Below are positions 11,351 through 24,928 of a stretch of DNA of 64,000 nt, one piece after another. The position numbers were made by a program, and so were the translations under genes. Every line of letters starts with the position of its first letter. Position 1 is the first letter of the stretch. Location of the stretch: assembly GCF_001724135.1 (NCBI RefSeq), contig NZ_MEDS01000012.1, positions 1 to 64,000 of the forward strand, read 5' to 3'. The notes beneath the pieces were generated by a model. The model did no database searches, had not been told where the DNA came from, and saw nothing but the letters and a program-made list of their open reading frames with translations. Source of the stretch: Comamonas sp. SCN 65-56. GTDB lineage: Bacteria > Pseudomonadota > Gammaproteobacteria > Burkholderiales > Burkholderiaceae_C.

Positions 11351-11476
11351 TCCCGTGCGATGCGCAATCTCAAAGCCACGCTCGGCGTGCCGTTGTTCGA
11401 CCACAGCGCGCGCCAGATGCGACTGACCTGGGTCCGGTTAAGTGTTCCTGCCGAAGGGGATGAACTGGCCTCGTGA
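11345..11476 (+). pseudogene. Deletion-derivative of the LysR gene (delta-lysR)
   Basis: MRNLKATLGVPLFDHSARQMRLTW...GDELAS* corresponds to residues around MRNLEATLGVQLFDRSAHQTRLTW and the C-terminal GDEPAS* of the intact copy; about 100 bp of 5' and 687 bp of middle missing. Confidence 0.88.
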
Positions 11477-11606
11477 CGTTGGTGCTCGGGTACATTGGCT
11501 ATTGCTGGCTGTCCATGGCTCGCACTGGACCTGCTCGGAGCGCGCGTTGACCAAGGGTGGTTTTTCAGTCCATAATCATGTCCATCTCGGTTCGCCGAGT
11601 GCGGAA

Positions 11607-11629
11607 AACTCGTTATCAATCAACGAGTT
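11607..11629. repeat. Perfect inverted repeat AACTCGTT-ATCAATC-AACGAGTT
   Basis: 8-bp perfect arms, 7-nt loop, shortly after the duplicated block ends. Confidence 0.5.
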
Positions 11630-11955
11630 GGGAACACGATGAGGTTCCCTTCACCCGCTCCAATCACGAAGGTCCGAGACCTTCCAATCCCCCATTCAGG
11701 CAGGCGCAGGTGCGACCGCATCCGAGCGCAGCCGTTGCCGTACCGGTTCACGTGGCATCGGGTTGGCAAAACGCCAGCGCTGCAGCAACGATGCATCACC
11801 CAGGCACACTGCGCGGTGGCATGTGTGCGCTGACTTCGCCCTCGGTGAACCGAAAGAGCCGGTCATTGCCACCGGCCGCCACCACCAGCGTGCGGTGCAG
11901 GGCTGAAGTTCAGGGCCGCGACGGCAGCTTGCGATCGGGCTGCATTGCTAAAATC

Positions 11956-11970
11956 TGGTTGATTCAACCA
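11956..11970. promoter_or_regulatory. Palindrome TGGTTGA-T-TCAACCA upstream of antitoxin (candidate TA autoregulatory operator)
   Basis: 7-bp perfect arms, 1-nt centre, 18 bp before antitoxin ATG. Confidence 0.6.
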
Positions 11971-11988
11971 ATTTTTCGGAGGACTGCG

Positions 11989-12324
11989 ATGAACGCCACC
12001 GCTACCGCCGTCGGCCTGTTCGAGGCCAAAACCCGCTTGTCCGAGTACGTCGCCCGCGCCGAGCGCGGCGAGGAAGTCATCATCACGCGCCACAACAAGC
12101 CGGTGGCGCGGATCGTGCCGATCGCGGCGCAAGCAGCGATGGTTGCCGAGAAGGTTCCGCCGTTTGTCCAGCGCACCTTCCACAGTGGTGTTCCACTGGT
12201 GGACCTGACCAAGGCCAATCAATTGGCAGGCGCGATGGAGGATCAGCATTTCCTTGAGCTGAACCGCCGCCTGGAAGCCGAGGCCGCTGCGCGCAAGAAG
12301 ACCGCGAAGACCGGCAAGGCATGA
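11989..12324 (+). CDS. Type II antitoxin, Phd/YefM family
   Basis: TAVGLFEAKTRLSEYVARAERGEEVIITRHNKPVARIVP; ATGA overlap with PIN toxin. Confidence 0.9.
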   Translation: MNATATAVGLFEAKTRLSEYVARAERGEEVIITRHNKPVARIVPIAAQAAMVAEKVPPFVQRTFHSGVPLVDLTKANQLAGAMEDQHFLELNRRLEAEAAARKKTAKTGKA

Positions 12325-12746
12325 AGCTGCCCGACACCAATGTGCTGCTCAGTGCTGTGCATGCCGATAGCGCCCACCACGAGCGTGCGCGGCGCGAGAT
12401 GGACGCCTTGCTGAACGATGCACGCGGCATGGCGCTGTCGTGGGTGGTGTTGCTGGGGTTCGTGCGCTTGTCCACCAGGCGCGGCATCCTGCCGTCCCCG
12501 CTCACCACGGTCGAGGTACTGGGCGTGCTGGAGGATTGGCTGACCCACCCTTACGCCCGCGTGTTGCAGCCGGGGCCCATGCATGCGGGCATCCTTGGCC
12601 GCTTGCTGCTGCAGGCAGGCACCGCCGGCAACCTGACGACCGACGCCCACATCGCGGCGCTCGCCATAGAGCACAACGCCGAGGTGCTCACTTTCGACAA
12701 AAATTTCACCAAATTCACCGGTTTGCGCTATCAATTGTTGAGCTGA
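12321..12746 (+). CDS. vapC: PIN-domain toxin (VapC family)
   Basis: MKLPDTNVLLSAVHADSAHHERAR...LTTDAHIAALAIEHNAEVLTFDKNFTKF: conserved acidic PIN residues. Confidence 0.9.
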   Translation: MKLPDTNVLLSAVHADSAHHERARREMDALLNDARGMALSWVVLLGFVRLSTRRGILPSPLTTVEVLGVLEDWLTHPYARVLQPGPMHAGILGRLLLQAGTAGNLTTDAHIAALAIEHNAEVLTFDKNFTKFTGLRYQLLS

Positions 12747-12748
12747 CA

Positions 12749-12767
12749 GCGCTTTATTTAAAAGCGC
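12749..12767. terminator. Hairpin GCGCTTT-ATTTA-AAAGCGC after vapC
   Basis: 7-bp perfect stem, 5-nt loop, lacks a following T-tract. Confidence 0.35.
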
Positions 12768-12784
12768 CAGAGCCATAAACCATC

Positions 12785-15483
<2,699 letters not shown>

Positions 15484-15484
<1 letters not shown>

Positions 15485-16014
15485 TGCCGCAGTTTTCACG
15501 GCGCGACTGGCTGGCCCTGTTGCTGGCGGGCGCGCCGCTGCTGCCCGCCCGGGCGCAACACCGCTCATCCCCCTGGCCCGCAGACCGGCCCCAGCCACTG
15601 CTGGCGGCGCAGGACTTGCTTGGCAAGACCTGGGAGCTGGCGGCGTTCAAGGGCCGTGTCGTGCTGCTCAATTTCTGGGCCACCTGGTGCGGCCCCTGCA
15701 AGGAAGAGATGCCTACGCTGCAGACCCTGGCCGAGATGGAGGGCGACGATCTGGCGGTGCTCGCCATCGACGTGGCCGAACCGGTGGCGCGCGTGCGCCG
15801 CTATCTGCAGGCAACGAATCTGCGGCTCACCGTGCTGCGCGACCCGGAGGGCGACATCGCCCGCGCCTGGGGCGTGTCGGTGTTCCCCACCACGGTGCTG
15901 ATCGATACCGAGGGCCATGCCCGCCAGGTGGTGCTGGGCGCGGTGGACTGGACCGGGCCTGAAGCGGCCCGCTGGCTCCAGGCGCTGCGCATGCCGCACG
16001 CGCGAAGCACATAA
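15484..16014 (+). CDS. TlpA/ResA-like thioredoxin-family protein
   Basis: KGRVVLLNFWATWCGPCKEEMPTLQTLAEM (WCGPC motif), N-terminal signal. Confidence 0.88.
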
Positions 16015-16139
16015 TCGGAGCTATCGCGCGCAGCGCCTGTGCTGCGCCGATCACCTGCCTTCGAGGCATGGGCGTTTGCAAAACAACGCCCCGTATGCGC
16101 CGACAGGTGTTGTCTTCTGCAATCAAAAGGTTCTCTTTC

Positions 16140-17252
16140 ATGGACTTGCATCGTCGCTCTCTCGTGCGGCGCGTGGCCAGCGTAGGCATGGCCGCCGCCT
16201 TCCCCGTCACCTGGGCCGTCTCCGCCCGCGCCCAGACTGCCGACAGCCCTCGGTTCGCGCCGCGCGCCGGTGACTGGCGCACCTTTGATGTCACCACGCG
16301 GGTCGATCTGCCCGCCACCACCAGCGCCACGCGGGTCTGGCTGCCGCTGCCCGCGGTGCAGACCGGTTGGCAACTGCCGATCAACGACGCGTTCACGAGC
16401 AACGGCAAGGCGCGCCTGATCGCCGATGGCGAGCAGGGCGTGCGCATGCTCGCGGTGGAGTTTGCCGATGGCGTACAGCAGCCGTTCGTCGAGGTGACGA
16501 GCCGCGTGAGCACGCAAAGCCGCGAACGCGCGCACCACCGGCAGGCCGAAGACCCGGCCACGCTGCGCCACGCGCTGCGCGCGACGCGGCTGCTGCCGCT
16601 GGATGGCATCGTGCGCGCAACGGCGCTCAAGGCGACGCACGGCGCACGCGGCGATGAAGCCAAGGCGCGCGCGATCTATGAATGGGTGGTCGCCAACGCC
16701 TGGCGCGAGCCCGAGGTCAAGGGCTGCGGCGAGGGCGACATCAAAACCATGCTGGAGACGGGCAACCTGGGCGGCAAGTGCGCCGACATCAACGCGCTCT
16801 TCGTCGGCCTGTGCCGCGCGGCGGGCGTGCCGGCGCGCGATGTTTACGGCATTCGCGTGGCGCCGTCCGCCTTCGGTTACAAGCAGCTGGGCAGCAGCTC
16901 GGCCAGCCTCACCGGCGCGCAGCACTGCCGCGCCGAGGTCTATCTGCAGGCGCATGGCTGGACGGCGATGGACCCGGCCGACGTGGCCAAGGTCATGCGC
17001 CAGGAAAAGCCGGAGTGGATCAAGGATGTCGCGCACCCGCTGATTGCGCCGGTCCATGCCGGCCTGTACGGCGCCTGGGAGGGCAACTGGATGGCCTACA
17101 ACACCGCGCACGACGTCAAACTGCCCGGCAGCCGCGGCAAGGCACTGGGCTTTCTGATGTACCCGATGGCGGAAGATGCCGACGGCTGGCTGGACCAGTA
17201 CGACCCGGCCACCTTCATCTACCGCATCAGCGCGCGGCAGATCAGCGCTTGA
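16140..17252 (+). CDS. Transglutaminase-like domain protein, exported
   Basis: Arg-rich Tat/Sec-like leader MDLHRRSLVRRVASVGMAAAFPVTWAVSARAQ; core GNLGGKCADINALFVGLCRAAGVPARDVYGIRV...HCRAEVYL. Confidence 0.85.
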   Translation: MDLHRRSLVRRVASVGMAAAFPVTWAVSARAQTADSPRFAPRAGDWRTFDVTTRVDLPATTSATRVWLPLPAVQTGWQLPINDAFTSNGKARLIADGEQGVRMLAVEFADGVQQPFVEVTSRVSTQSRERAHHRQAEDPATLRHALRATRLLPLDGIVRATALKATHGARGDEAKARAIYEWVVANAWREPEVKGCGEGDIKTMLETGNLGGKCADINALFVGLCRAAGVPARDVYGIRVAPSAFGYKQLGSSSASLTGAQHCRAEVYLQAHGWTAMDPADVAKVMRQEKPEWIKDVAHPLIAPVHAGLYGAWEGNWMAYNTAHDVKLPGSRGKALGFLMYPMAEDADGWLDQYDPATFIYRISARQISA

Positions 17253-17263
17253 GAGGGCAGGGC

Positions 17264-17602
17264 ATGGACACCATCGCGTGGGACGACTTCATGAAGGTGC
17301 AACTGCGCGTCGGGCGCATCGTTGCCGCCGAGGTGTTCAAGGAGGCGCGCAGGCCGGCGTACAAGCTGCAAGTCGATTTCGGCGGCGAGATCGGCGTGAA
17401 AAAGTCCAGCGCCCAGATCACCGCGCATTACACGCCCGAGTCCCTCGTGGGGCGCTTGGTGGTGGCGGTGGTCAACTTTGCGCCCAAGCAGATCGGCCCG
17501 CTGATGTCTGAATGCCTGGTGACCGGTTTCCACGACGAAACCGGCCACGTGCGGCTGTGCGTGCCGGATGGCGAGGTGCCCCTGGGTACCCGACTGCTCT
17601 GA
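17264..17602 (+). CDS. CsaA-like tRNA-binding domain protein
   Basis: WDDFMKVQLRVGRIVAAEVFKEARRPAYKLQVDFGGEIGVKKSSAQITAHY. Confidence 0.9.
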   Translation: MDTIAWDDFMKVQLRVGRIVAAEVFKEARRPAYKLQVDFGGEIGVKKSSAQITAHYTPESLVGRLVVAVVNFAPKQIGPLMSECLVTGFHDETGHVRLCVPDGEVPLGTRLL

Positions 17603-17620
17603 TCTGCCCCTGGCCCATCG

Positions 17621-18103
17621 ATGCGGTGTTCATCTATTATTTTGATAGTGGCTGGCGCTTTGTCTGCCTGCGCTACAGGCCAAAATGGATCGAAAACCAG
17701 AGCGGTTTCCACGGCCGCGGCGGACACCAACCCCGCATGCCCCCATCTCGCCCGCTGGCAGGCGCGCGAACTCCATGGCCTTTGGCGCGTGGAGCTGCCG
17801 CAGCTGGGTGAACGCGGCACGCTGGTGTTGCGCCAGCACCCGGAGTTTGCCGCGAGCCTGCGCGGCGAATTTGAGCTGGCAGGCGTGCGGTCGATTGCCT
17901 CGGGTGACGTGGAAGAGGGCGAGTTCAACCTCGATGAATCGCACGACGGCAAGCGTCTGTCGGCGTTCTGGAACGGACGGCTCGATGCCGCCACTTGTGG
18001 GCGCGAGATTCATGGCACCGTGCAGCGACTGCCGGTTCCCGGTCAGCGCGCGGTGGAGACGCCGTTTGTCCTGCGCCGCAACCCGCCGGCGCAGAGTTGG
18101 TAG
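17621..18103 (+). CDS. Hypothetical lipoprotein
   Basis: MRCSSIILIVAGALSAC lipobox; no recognised domain. Confidence 0.6.
   Translation: MRCSSIILIVAGALSACATGQNGSKTRAVSTAAADTNPACPHLARWQARELHGLWRVELPQLGERGTLVLRQHPEFAASLRGEFELAGVRSIASGDVEEGEFNLDESHDGKRLSAFWNGRLDAATCGREIHGTVQRLPVPGQRAVETPFVLRRNPPAQSW
17634..17690 (+). repeat. Dispersed GATAGNNGCTGNCGCTTTG...GCGCTANAG repeat-like element (copy A)
   Basis: Similar to reverse complement of 56050-56102. Confidence 0.5.
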
Positions 18104-18106
18104 CCC

Positions 18107-19128
<1,022 letters not shown>

Positions 19129-19132
<4 letters not shown>

Positions 19133-20718
19133 CGCGTGGGGTGCAGCATGCGCCGCGCAAATACCCAGACGGGAGCAATCGAGAGCACCACCAGCATGGC
19201 GGCAAAGGGCGCGGCTGCGGCGTATTCGCCGTCGTTGGTGTAGGACCAGACCTCGGTGGCGAGCGTCGTCGCGCCGGTGGGCGCGAGCATCAGCGTGGCG
19301 GTGAGCTCGCGCACCATCTGCAGCGCCATCAGCGCCAGCGCCGCGGCGATGCCGGGGGCAATGTTGGGAAGAACAATGGAGAAAAACACCTGCACAGGCC
19401 GCTTGCCCAGGCTGCGCGCCACGGCTTCGATTTGGGGGGGCAGCAGCTCGATCGAGCCACGCAGCGATGATTGTGCCAGCGGCAGATAGAGGATGGCGTA
19501 GGCCACCAGCAGCACCAGCAGGCTCTGGTAGATGCCGGGCACCAGCCGCAGCGAAAGAAACACCAGCGCCAGCGCCACGACCACGCCCGGCAGGCCGTGC
19601 ACGATGTAGGGCAGGCGCTCGGCAGCCTGTGCCCATTGGCTGCGCTGGCGCACCGCCAGCAGCACCAGCGGGATCGCCAGCACGCTGGTGAGCAGCGCGC
19701 CGCTGGTGGCGAAGGTGATGGAGCCGCGGATGGCGGGCCAGAGCCCTTCATGGCCGCCGCCCGCCGAGCTGCCGGTGAGCAGCCAGTAGCCCAGCGTTCC
19801 CAGCGGCATGCCGAGCGACAGCGCGCCGAGCAGCGCGAAAGCGGCGAGCACGCCGCACAGCCGCCAGCCGCGCAGGCGCACCAGATGCGGCGTGCGCACC
19901 GCACCGCGCCCGACGTGGGCGATGCGCCGCTGTCCGCGCAGGTGCATCTCCAGCCATGCCGCGGGCAGGCACAGCAGCATCAGCACGATGGAGAGCGCCG
20001 CGGCGGTGGCGCTGTCGAAGTGCAGCTCGTAGGACTCGAAGATGGCCGTGGTGAAGGTCTGCACGCGCAAGAAGGCGAGGGCGCCGAACTCGGCAAACAT
20101 GTGCGTGAGCACCAGCAGCGCCCCGCCACCGAGCGCCGGCATGAGCTGCGGCAACAGCGCACGCCGGAAGGTCTGCCAGGGCCCGGCGCCGAGCGAGCGC
20201 GAGATATCTTCAAACCCCGGATCGGTACTGCGCAGCGCCGCCGCGACCGGCAGGTACACCAGCGGGTAGCTGGTGAGCGTCAGCACCATGATGGCGCCGC
20301 CCAGGTTCTGGAACTGGGTGCCGATGGACGCCCAGGCGTAGCTGGCAACAAACGCCGGCAGCACCAGCGGCAGCGCGGCGGCCACGCGCCAGACATTGCG
20401 CAGCGGCAGATCCGTGCGCTCTACGCACCAGGCGACGGACAGGCCTATGCCGACGGTGAGCAACGTCACGCCCGTGCCCAGTGCTACGGTATTGAGAAGC
20501 AACTGCAGAGTGCGCAGCCGCAGCAGCTCGGCCAGCAGGTCCGACAGGCCCGCCTGCGTCGTGCGCACCGCCACATAGATCAGCGGCAGCGAGATCAGCA
20601 GCACCGGCACCAGCGCCGCCAGCAGCAGCCAGGGAAAGGGTTTGCGGCGCCGCAAAGCCGCGTGTGGGGCGGACAGCGGGGCGGTGATCTCCGTGGGGGA
20701 CATGGTGCTGGTCGGCAT
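19129..20718 (-). CDS. fbpB: Iron(III)-type ABC transporter permease (two fused permease units)
   Basis: Long multi-TM protein with duplicated permease EAA-type regions; ATGA-type overlap with ATPase. Confidence 0.86.
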
Positions 20719-20720
20719 GC

Positions 20721-21836
20721 TCAAAATCGGTGATGCAGGCCCATGGCAAACGCGTGCTCGCCAAAACCTCTGAGATATGCCATGCCGCTTACCCTGGCGC
20801 CATACACGTACACCAGTGTGCGCCTGGAAAGCGCGTACAGGTACTGTGCCGCGACGATGGTTTGCGCACTGTCCGACAGTGGTGTTGTGCCGTGGTTGGC
20901 GGCGTGGATCTGCCCCAGGTTGGACAGGGATCGGCTCCAGGCCAACCCGAGGGTGTGCTCGCCCCATTCGGCCGAAACACCCAGGTAGTAATTGCGCGAC
21001 CTGAAGCCGCGGCGGTTGTATTCCCCCAAGCCTGCAGGTACGAAACCACCGAGGGTGGTTTCGTCGGCATCGGCAGGCTGCTTGATCTTGCCGTTGTGGT
21101 CTTGCCCGTAGGCCGTGCTGAACTGGATTCGACCAAGGCGGTAGCGCACAGCCAGTATCCAGTCGCGTACCGCGTAGCCGGCAGAGCCGCCGGTCACCGG
21201 GTCCAGCATGGTCAGCTGGTCGATGGTGGCGGCCAGGTGCCATGAACCATGGTCATAGCGCAGTGCCGCACCCTTCCAGTGGCGGAAGGTCTCGCCCGCG
21301 TCGGCGCCGCCACGGGCATACGCCAGCCCCGCCTGCACGCCGGACCAGCGCGGGCTGACGTAGCTCAGCATGTCATTGGCGCTGGCATCTTCGCCACCGC
21401 CAAAGCTGCGGCTCAATTTGCCTTGGGCGCGCACAGTGCTGATGCCCAGAAAATCGTCGGGCAAAGTCATCTGCCGCCCCAGCTTCACTGTTCCCCAGCG
21501 GGTGCTGGACAGCCCCAGCCAGGCCTCGCGCCTGAAACCGCCATCACTCGATCCGTCAGTGAGCCCCACCTCTTGCTCAAATTTGAAGCGGGCTGAGAGC
21601 CCACCTCCAAGGTCTTCCTGGCCTTTCATGCCGAAGCGGCTCGCATGGTGCAAACCGCTCTGCATGCCGGTGCGGCTCAACCGAACGGAAGTGGTGCCGC
21701 CATTGAACCTGGCCGTGCGGTGCAAGAGGCCTGCATCGGCACGACCGTAGAGAGTGACCGCGGGAGCTGCGCAGGCGGCACCGGAGGCGATACCCGCCAT
21801 CGCGGCAAGCGCCATGCATGCATCAGCAGCGCGCAT
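20721..21836 (-). CDS. Gram-negative porin (general diffusion porin family)
   Basis: Signal peptide then VTLYGRADAGLLHRT...RFGMKGQEDLGGGLSARFKFEQEV...C-terminal GLHHRF aromatic terminus. Confidence 0.92.
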   Translation of the reverse strand: MRAADACMALAAMAGIASGAACAAPAVTLYGRADAGLLHRTARFNGGTTSVRLSRTGMQSGLHHASRFGMKGQEDLGGGLSARFKFEQEVGLTDGSSDGGFRREAWLGLSSTRWGTVKLGRQMTLPDDFLGISTVRAQGKLSRSFGGGEDASANDMLSYVSPRWSGVQAGLAYARGGADAGETFRHWKGAALRYDHGSWHLAATIDQLTMLDPVTGGSAGYAVRDWILAVRYRLGRIQFSTAYGQDHNGKIKQPADADETTLGGFVPAGLGEYNRRGFRSRNYYLGVSAEWGEHTLGLAWSRSLSNLGQIHAANHGTTPLSDSAQTIVAAQYLYALSRRTLVYVYGARVSGMAYLRGFGEHAFAMGLHHRF

Positions 21837-21884
21837 GGGAGAGCAGCTTGGCAAAGCCGTGCTGGTGGTGGCGTGGCGAGTCGC

Positions 21885-22925
21885 TCACGCCAATCCGGCT
21901 TCCCGGCGCAGTTCCAGCGCCTCCTCGGCGCCTTTGAGGCTGGACGGATTCACCTTGGGCGGGTGCAGATCAGCGAAAGGTTTGAGGCCGAACGAGGGCT
22001 GGACCTGCGGGTTCATCGGCCATTCCGCGGCCGCCTTGCTGAGGATTTCCTGGCCCGCCACCCCGGTCATGAAGGCTGCCAGCGTTTGCGCCGCCTCGGC
22101 GTTCCTGGTGGTCTTGAGGATGCCCACGGCGGACACGGTGACCAGCGCACCGGGATCGCCGTTGCCGGAAAAATGGATGGCCGACTGCATCTTGTCCGCG
22201 CCTTTTTCCTGCGCCAGGTTGTACCAGTAGTAGTTGTTGATCAGCGCCGTTGCGATCTCGCCGCGCTCCACGGCGGTCATGGCGGCCTTGTTGCTGCCGT
22301 AGGCCTCGCCATACTGCTTCAGGCCCTTGAGCCAGGCGAGCGCCGTATCCCGACCCTTGAGCGCACTGATCGCGACGATTTGCTGCTGGAAGGCGCCACT
22401 GGTGGGCACGTAAGCGACGCGCCCCTTCCAGGCGGCGGTGGCCATGTCGAGCACGGAGGCCGGCAGCTCGCTCTCCTTGACCATCTTCTTGTTGTAGGCA
22501 GTGACGCGGCAGCGCGCCGTCACGCCGCTCCAGTACCCCTCGGGGTCGCGGTAGCCGGCGCGCACCTGCTCCAGCGTCGCGGGTGCGAGCCGGGTCAGCA
22601 GGCCGCGCTCGGCCAGCGCTGCCACGGGCGGACTTTCCTCGGAGAAGAACAGGTCGGCGGGCGAGCGCTCACCCTCTTCGATGATTTGATTGGCCAGCTG
22701 GATGCTGCTGCCCTTGCGGCTTTCCACCTTGATGCCGGTGGCGGCAGTGAACGCATCCAGCAGCTTTTGCGTCGTCGCCTTGTGCTGGCCGTTGTACAGG
22801 ATGAGGGGGCTCTGATTGGCGGCCAGGGCGCTGGCGGCTGCACCGGACAGTGCGCCGGCGATACCCAGGGAGAAACCGCGCTGGAGTACGGTGCGGCGGG
22901 TGATGGAGTGCATGGAATGGGTCAA
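21885..22925 (-). CDS. fbpA: Iron(III)-type ABC transporter substrate-binding protein
   Basis: SPLILYNGQHKATTQKLLDAFTAATGIKVESRKGSSIQLANQIIEEGERSPADLFFSEESPPVAAL. Confidence 0.9.
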   Translation of the reverse strand: MTHSMHSITRRTVLQRGFSLGIAGALSGAAASALAANQSPLILYNGQHKATTQKLLDAFTAATGIKVESRKGSSIQLANQIIEEGERSPADLFFSEESPPVAALAERGLLTRLAPATLEQVRAGYRDPEGYWSGVTARCRVTAYNKKMVKESELPASVLDMATAAWKGRVAYVPTSGAFQQQIVAISALKGRDTALAWLKGLKQYGEAYGSNKAAMTAVERGEIATALINNYYWYNLAQEKGADKMQSAIHFSGNGDPGALVTVSAVGILKTTRNAEAAQTLAAFMTGVAGQEILSKAAAEWPMNPQVQPSFGLKPFADLHPPKVNPSSLKGAEEALELRREAGLA

Positions 22926-22994
22926 TGATGGTTGGTTTATGAGATTTTAAACAAGAATTATTCGTATTTCCAAAAACAATGCCGACGAAAGCGG

Positions 22995-23459
22995 TCAAAC
23001 CGCGATAGTCAGCACGCCGTTTTCCTTGATTTCCTCCATCACCACATAACTGTTGCTTTGGGCTGGTACCGGGATCTGGCGCAGGATGTGACCCAGCAAC
23101 TCGCGGTACTCACGCATGGCGGTCAGGCGCACCTTCACCAGGTAATCGAAGCTGCCCGAGATCAGGTGGCATTCGATCACGCGTGGCTCCAGCAGCAGGG
23201 CCTGGCGTACTGCCTCGAAGGTCTGGGTGGATTTGGACGATAGCGTGAGTTCGACGAACACCAGCAGGCTGCGGCCCAGTGCCTCAGGATTCACGCGTGC
23301 CTGGTAGCCGGTGATTACGCCTTCGCGCTCCAGCCGCTTGACGCGCTCGGTGCAGGGCGAGGTGGTCAGGCCGATGCGCTGCGCCAGTTCGGTCATGGGC
23401 AGCCGGCCTTCGCGCTGCAGAGCATCGATGATTTTCTGGTCGATGCGGTCAAGCTCCAT
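22995..23459 (-). CDS. lrp: Lrp/AsnC-family transcriptional regulator
   Basis: ELDRIDQKIIDALQREGRLPMTELAQRIGLTTSPCTERVKRLEREGVITGYQARVNPEALG. Confidence 0.93.
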   Translation of the reverse strand: MELDRIDQKIIDALQREGRLPMTELAQRIGLTTSPCTERVKRLEREGVITGYQARVNPEALGRSLLVFVELTLSSKSTQTFEAVRQALLLEPRVIECHLISGSFDYLVKVRLTAMREYRELLGHILRQIPVPAQSNSYVVMEEIKENGVLTIAV

Positions 23460-23601
23460 TATGGTTGCCTTTGAATTGGATGAATAAAAGTGATTTTTGC
23501 TGAGTATTCGAGCTTTGGCTAGCTATTTCAGTGAGTCTTTCTGCGTCGTCTTGCCTAAACTTTCAGCAGATCAAGGTGATCCAAACCGGTGGAGGCAGAT
23601 C

Positions 23602-24915
23602 ATGAAAGTTCTGGTATTGGGCGGTGGCGTGATCGGAGTCAGCACGGCGTACTACTTGGCGCGCGCCGGGGCGGATGTGACGGTGATCGAACGCGAAGAC
23701 GGCGTGGCGCTGGAAACCAGCTTTGCCAATGCCGGTCAGGTCTCGCCTGGTTACAGCACGCCCTGGGCCGCGCCCGGCATTCCGCTGAAGGCGCTCAAGT
23801 GGATGTTCCAGAAGCATGCGCCGCTGGCCATACGGCTCGATGGCTCGCTGTTTCAGCTGCGCTGGATGGCGCAGATGCTGCGCAACTGCACCAGCGCGCG
23901 CTACGCTGTGAACAAGGAGCGCATGACGCGCATCGCCGAGTACAGCCGCGACTGCCTGCGCCAGTTGCGCAAGGACACGGGTATTGCGTATGAGCAGCGC
24001 ACGCAAGGCACGCTGCAGGTGTTTCGCACGGCCAAGCAACTGGCGGCAGCGCACCGCGATACCGAGGTGCTCGACGAATGCGGCGTACCGTATCGCCTGA
24101 TGACCGATCCGGCGCAACTTGCGGATTACGAGCCGGCACTGGCGCATGCCAAGGGCCTGATCGGCGGCCTTCAGTTGCCGGGCGACGAAACGGGCGATTG
24201 CCAGCGCTTTACCACCGAGTTGGCCGCGAAGGCCAAGGCCTTGGGTGTGAAGTTTCGCTTTGGCGTTCGGATTGCCGAGCTGCAACGGCGCCGTGGCCAG
24301 ATCAGCGGCGTGCGGCTGGCAGGTGAGGCGGGCGAAGTGCTCACCGCCGATCGCTATGTGCTGGCGCTGGGCAGCTATTCACGCGCGATGACCCATGCGC
24401 TGGGGCTGGATCTGCCGGTCTACCCGGTCAAGGGCTATTCGCTCACCATCCCGCTGGTGGACGAAAGCCGCGCGCCGGTCTCCACCGTGATGGATGAAAC
24501 CTACAAGATCGCGATCACGCGGTTCGATGAGCGCATCCGCGTCGGCGGCATGGCGGAGCTCGGTGGTTTTGATCTGCGCCTCAATCCGCAGCGCCGCGCC
24601 ACGCTGGAGATGGTCACCCAAGGGCTGTTTGCCGGCGGCGGCGACCTGCCCGCCGCGCAGTTCTGGACTGGCTTGCGCCCCATGACGCCCGATGGCACGC
24701 CCATCGTGGGCGCCACGCGCATACCCAATCTGCTGCTCAACACCGGCCACGGTACGCTGGGTTGGACCATGGCGGCCGGCTCGGGCAAGCTGCTGGCCGA
24801 TATCGCGCTCGGTCACACGCCCGATATCTCGACCTCCGGCCTGGGTCTTGGCCGCTACGACAACGATAGTGGCAACCGCTTGGTGGTGGCGGGCCACAGG
24901 CCTTTGCACGCCTGA
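23602..24915 (+). CDS. dadA: D-amino acid dehydrogenase
   Basis: [32 protein letters not shown]...[27 protein letters not shown]. Confidence 0.95.
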   Translation: MKVLVLGGGVIGVSTAYYLARAGADVTVIEREDGVALETSFANAGQVSPGYSTPWAAPGIPLKALKWMFQKHAPLAIRLDGSLFQLRWMAQMLRNCTSARYAVNKERMTRIAEYSRDCLRQLRKDTGIAYEQRTQGTLQVFRTAKQLAAAHRDTEVLDECGVPYRLMTDPAQLADYEPALAHAKGLIGGLQLPGDETGDCQRFTTELAAKAKALGVKFRFGVRIAELQRRRGQISGVRLAGEAGEVLTADRYVLALGSYSRAMTHALGLDLPVYPVKGYSLTIPLVDESRAPVSTVMDETYKIAITRFDERIRVGGMAELGGFDLRLNPQRRATLEMVTQGLFAGGGDLPAAQFWTGLRPMTPDGTPIVGATRIPNLLLNTGHGTLGWTMAAGSGKLLADIALGHTPDISTSGLGLGRYDNDSGNRLVVAGHRPLHA

Positions 24916-24928
24916 TTCGCTCGCGCAC

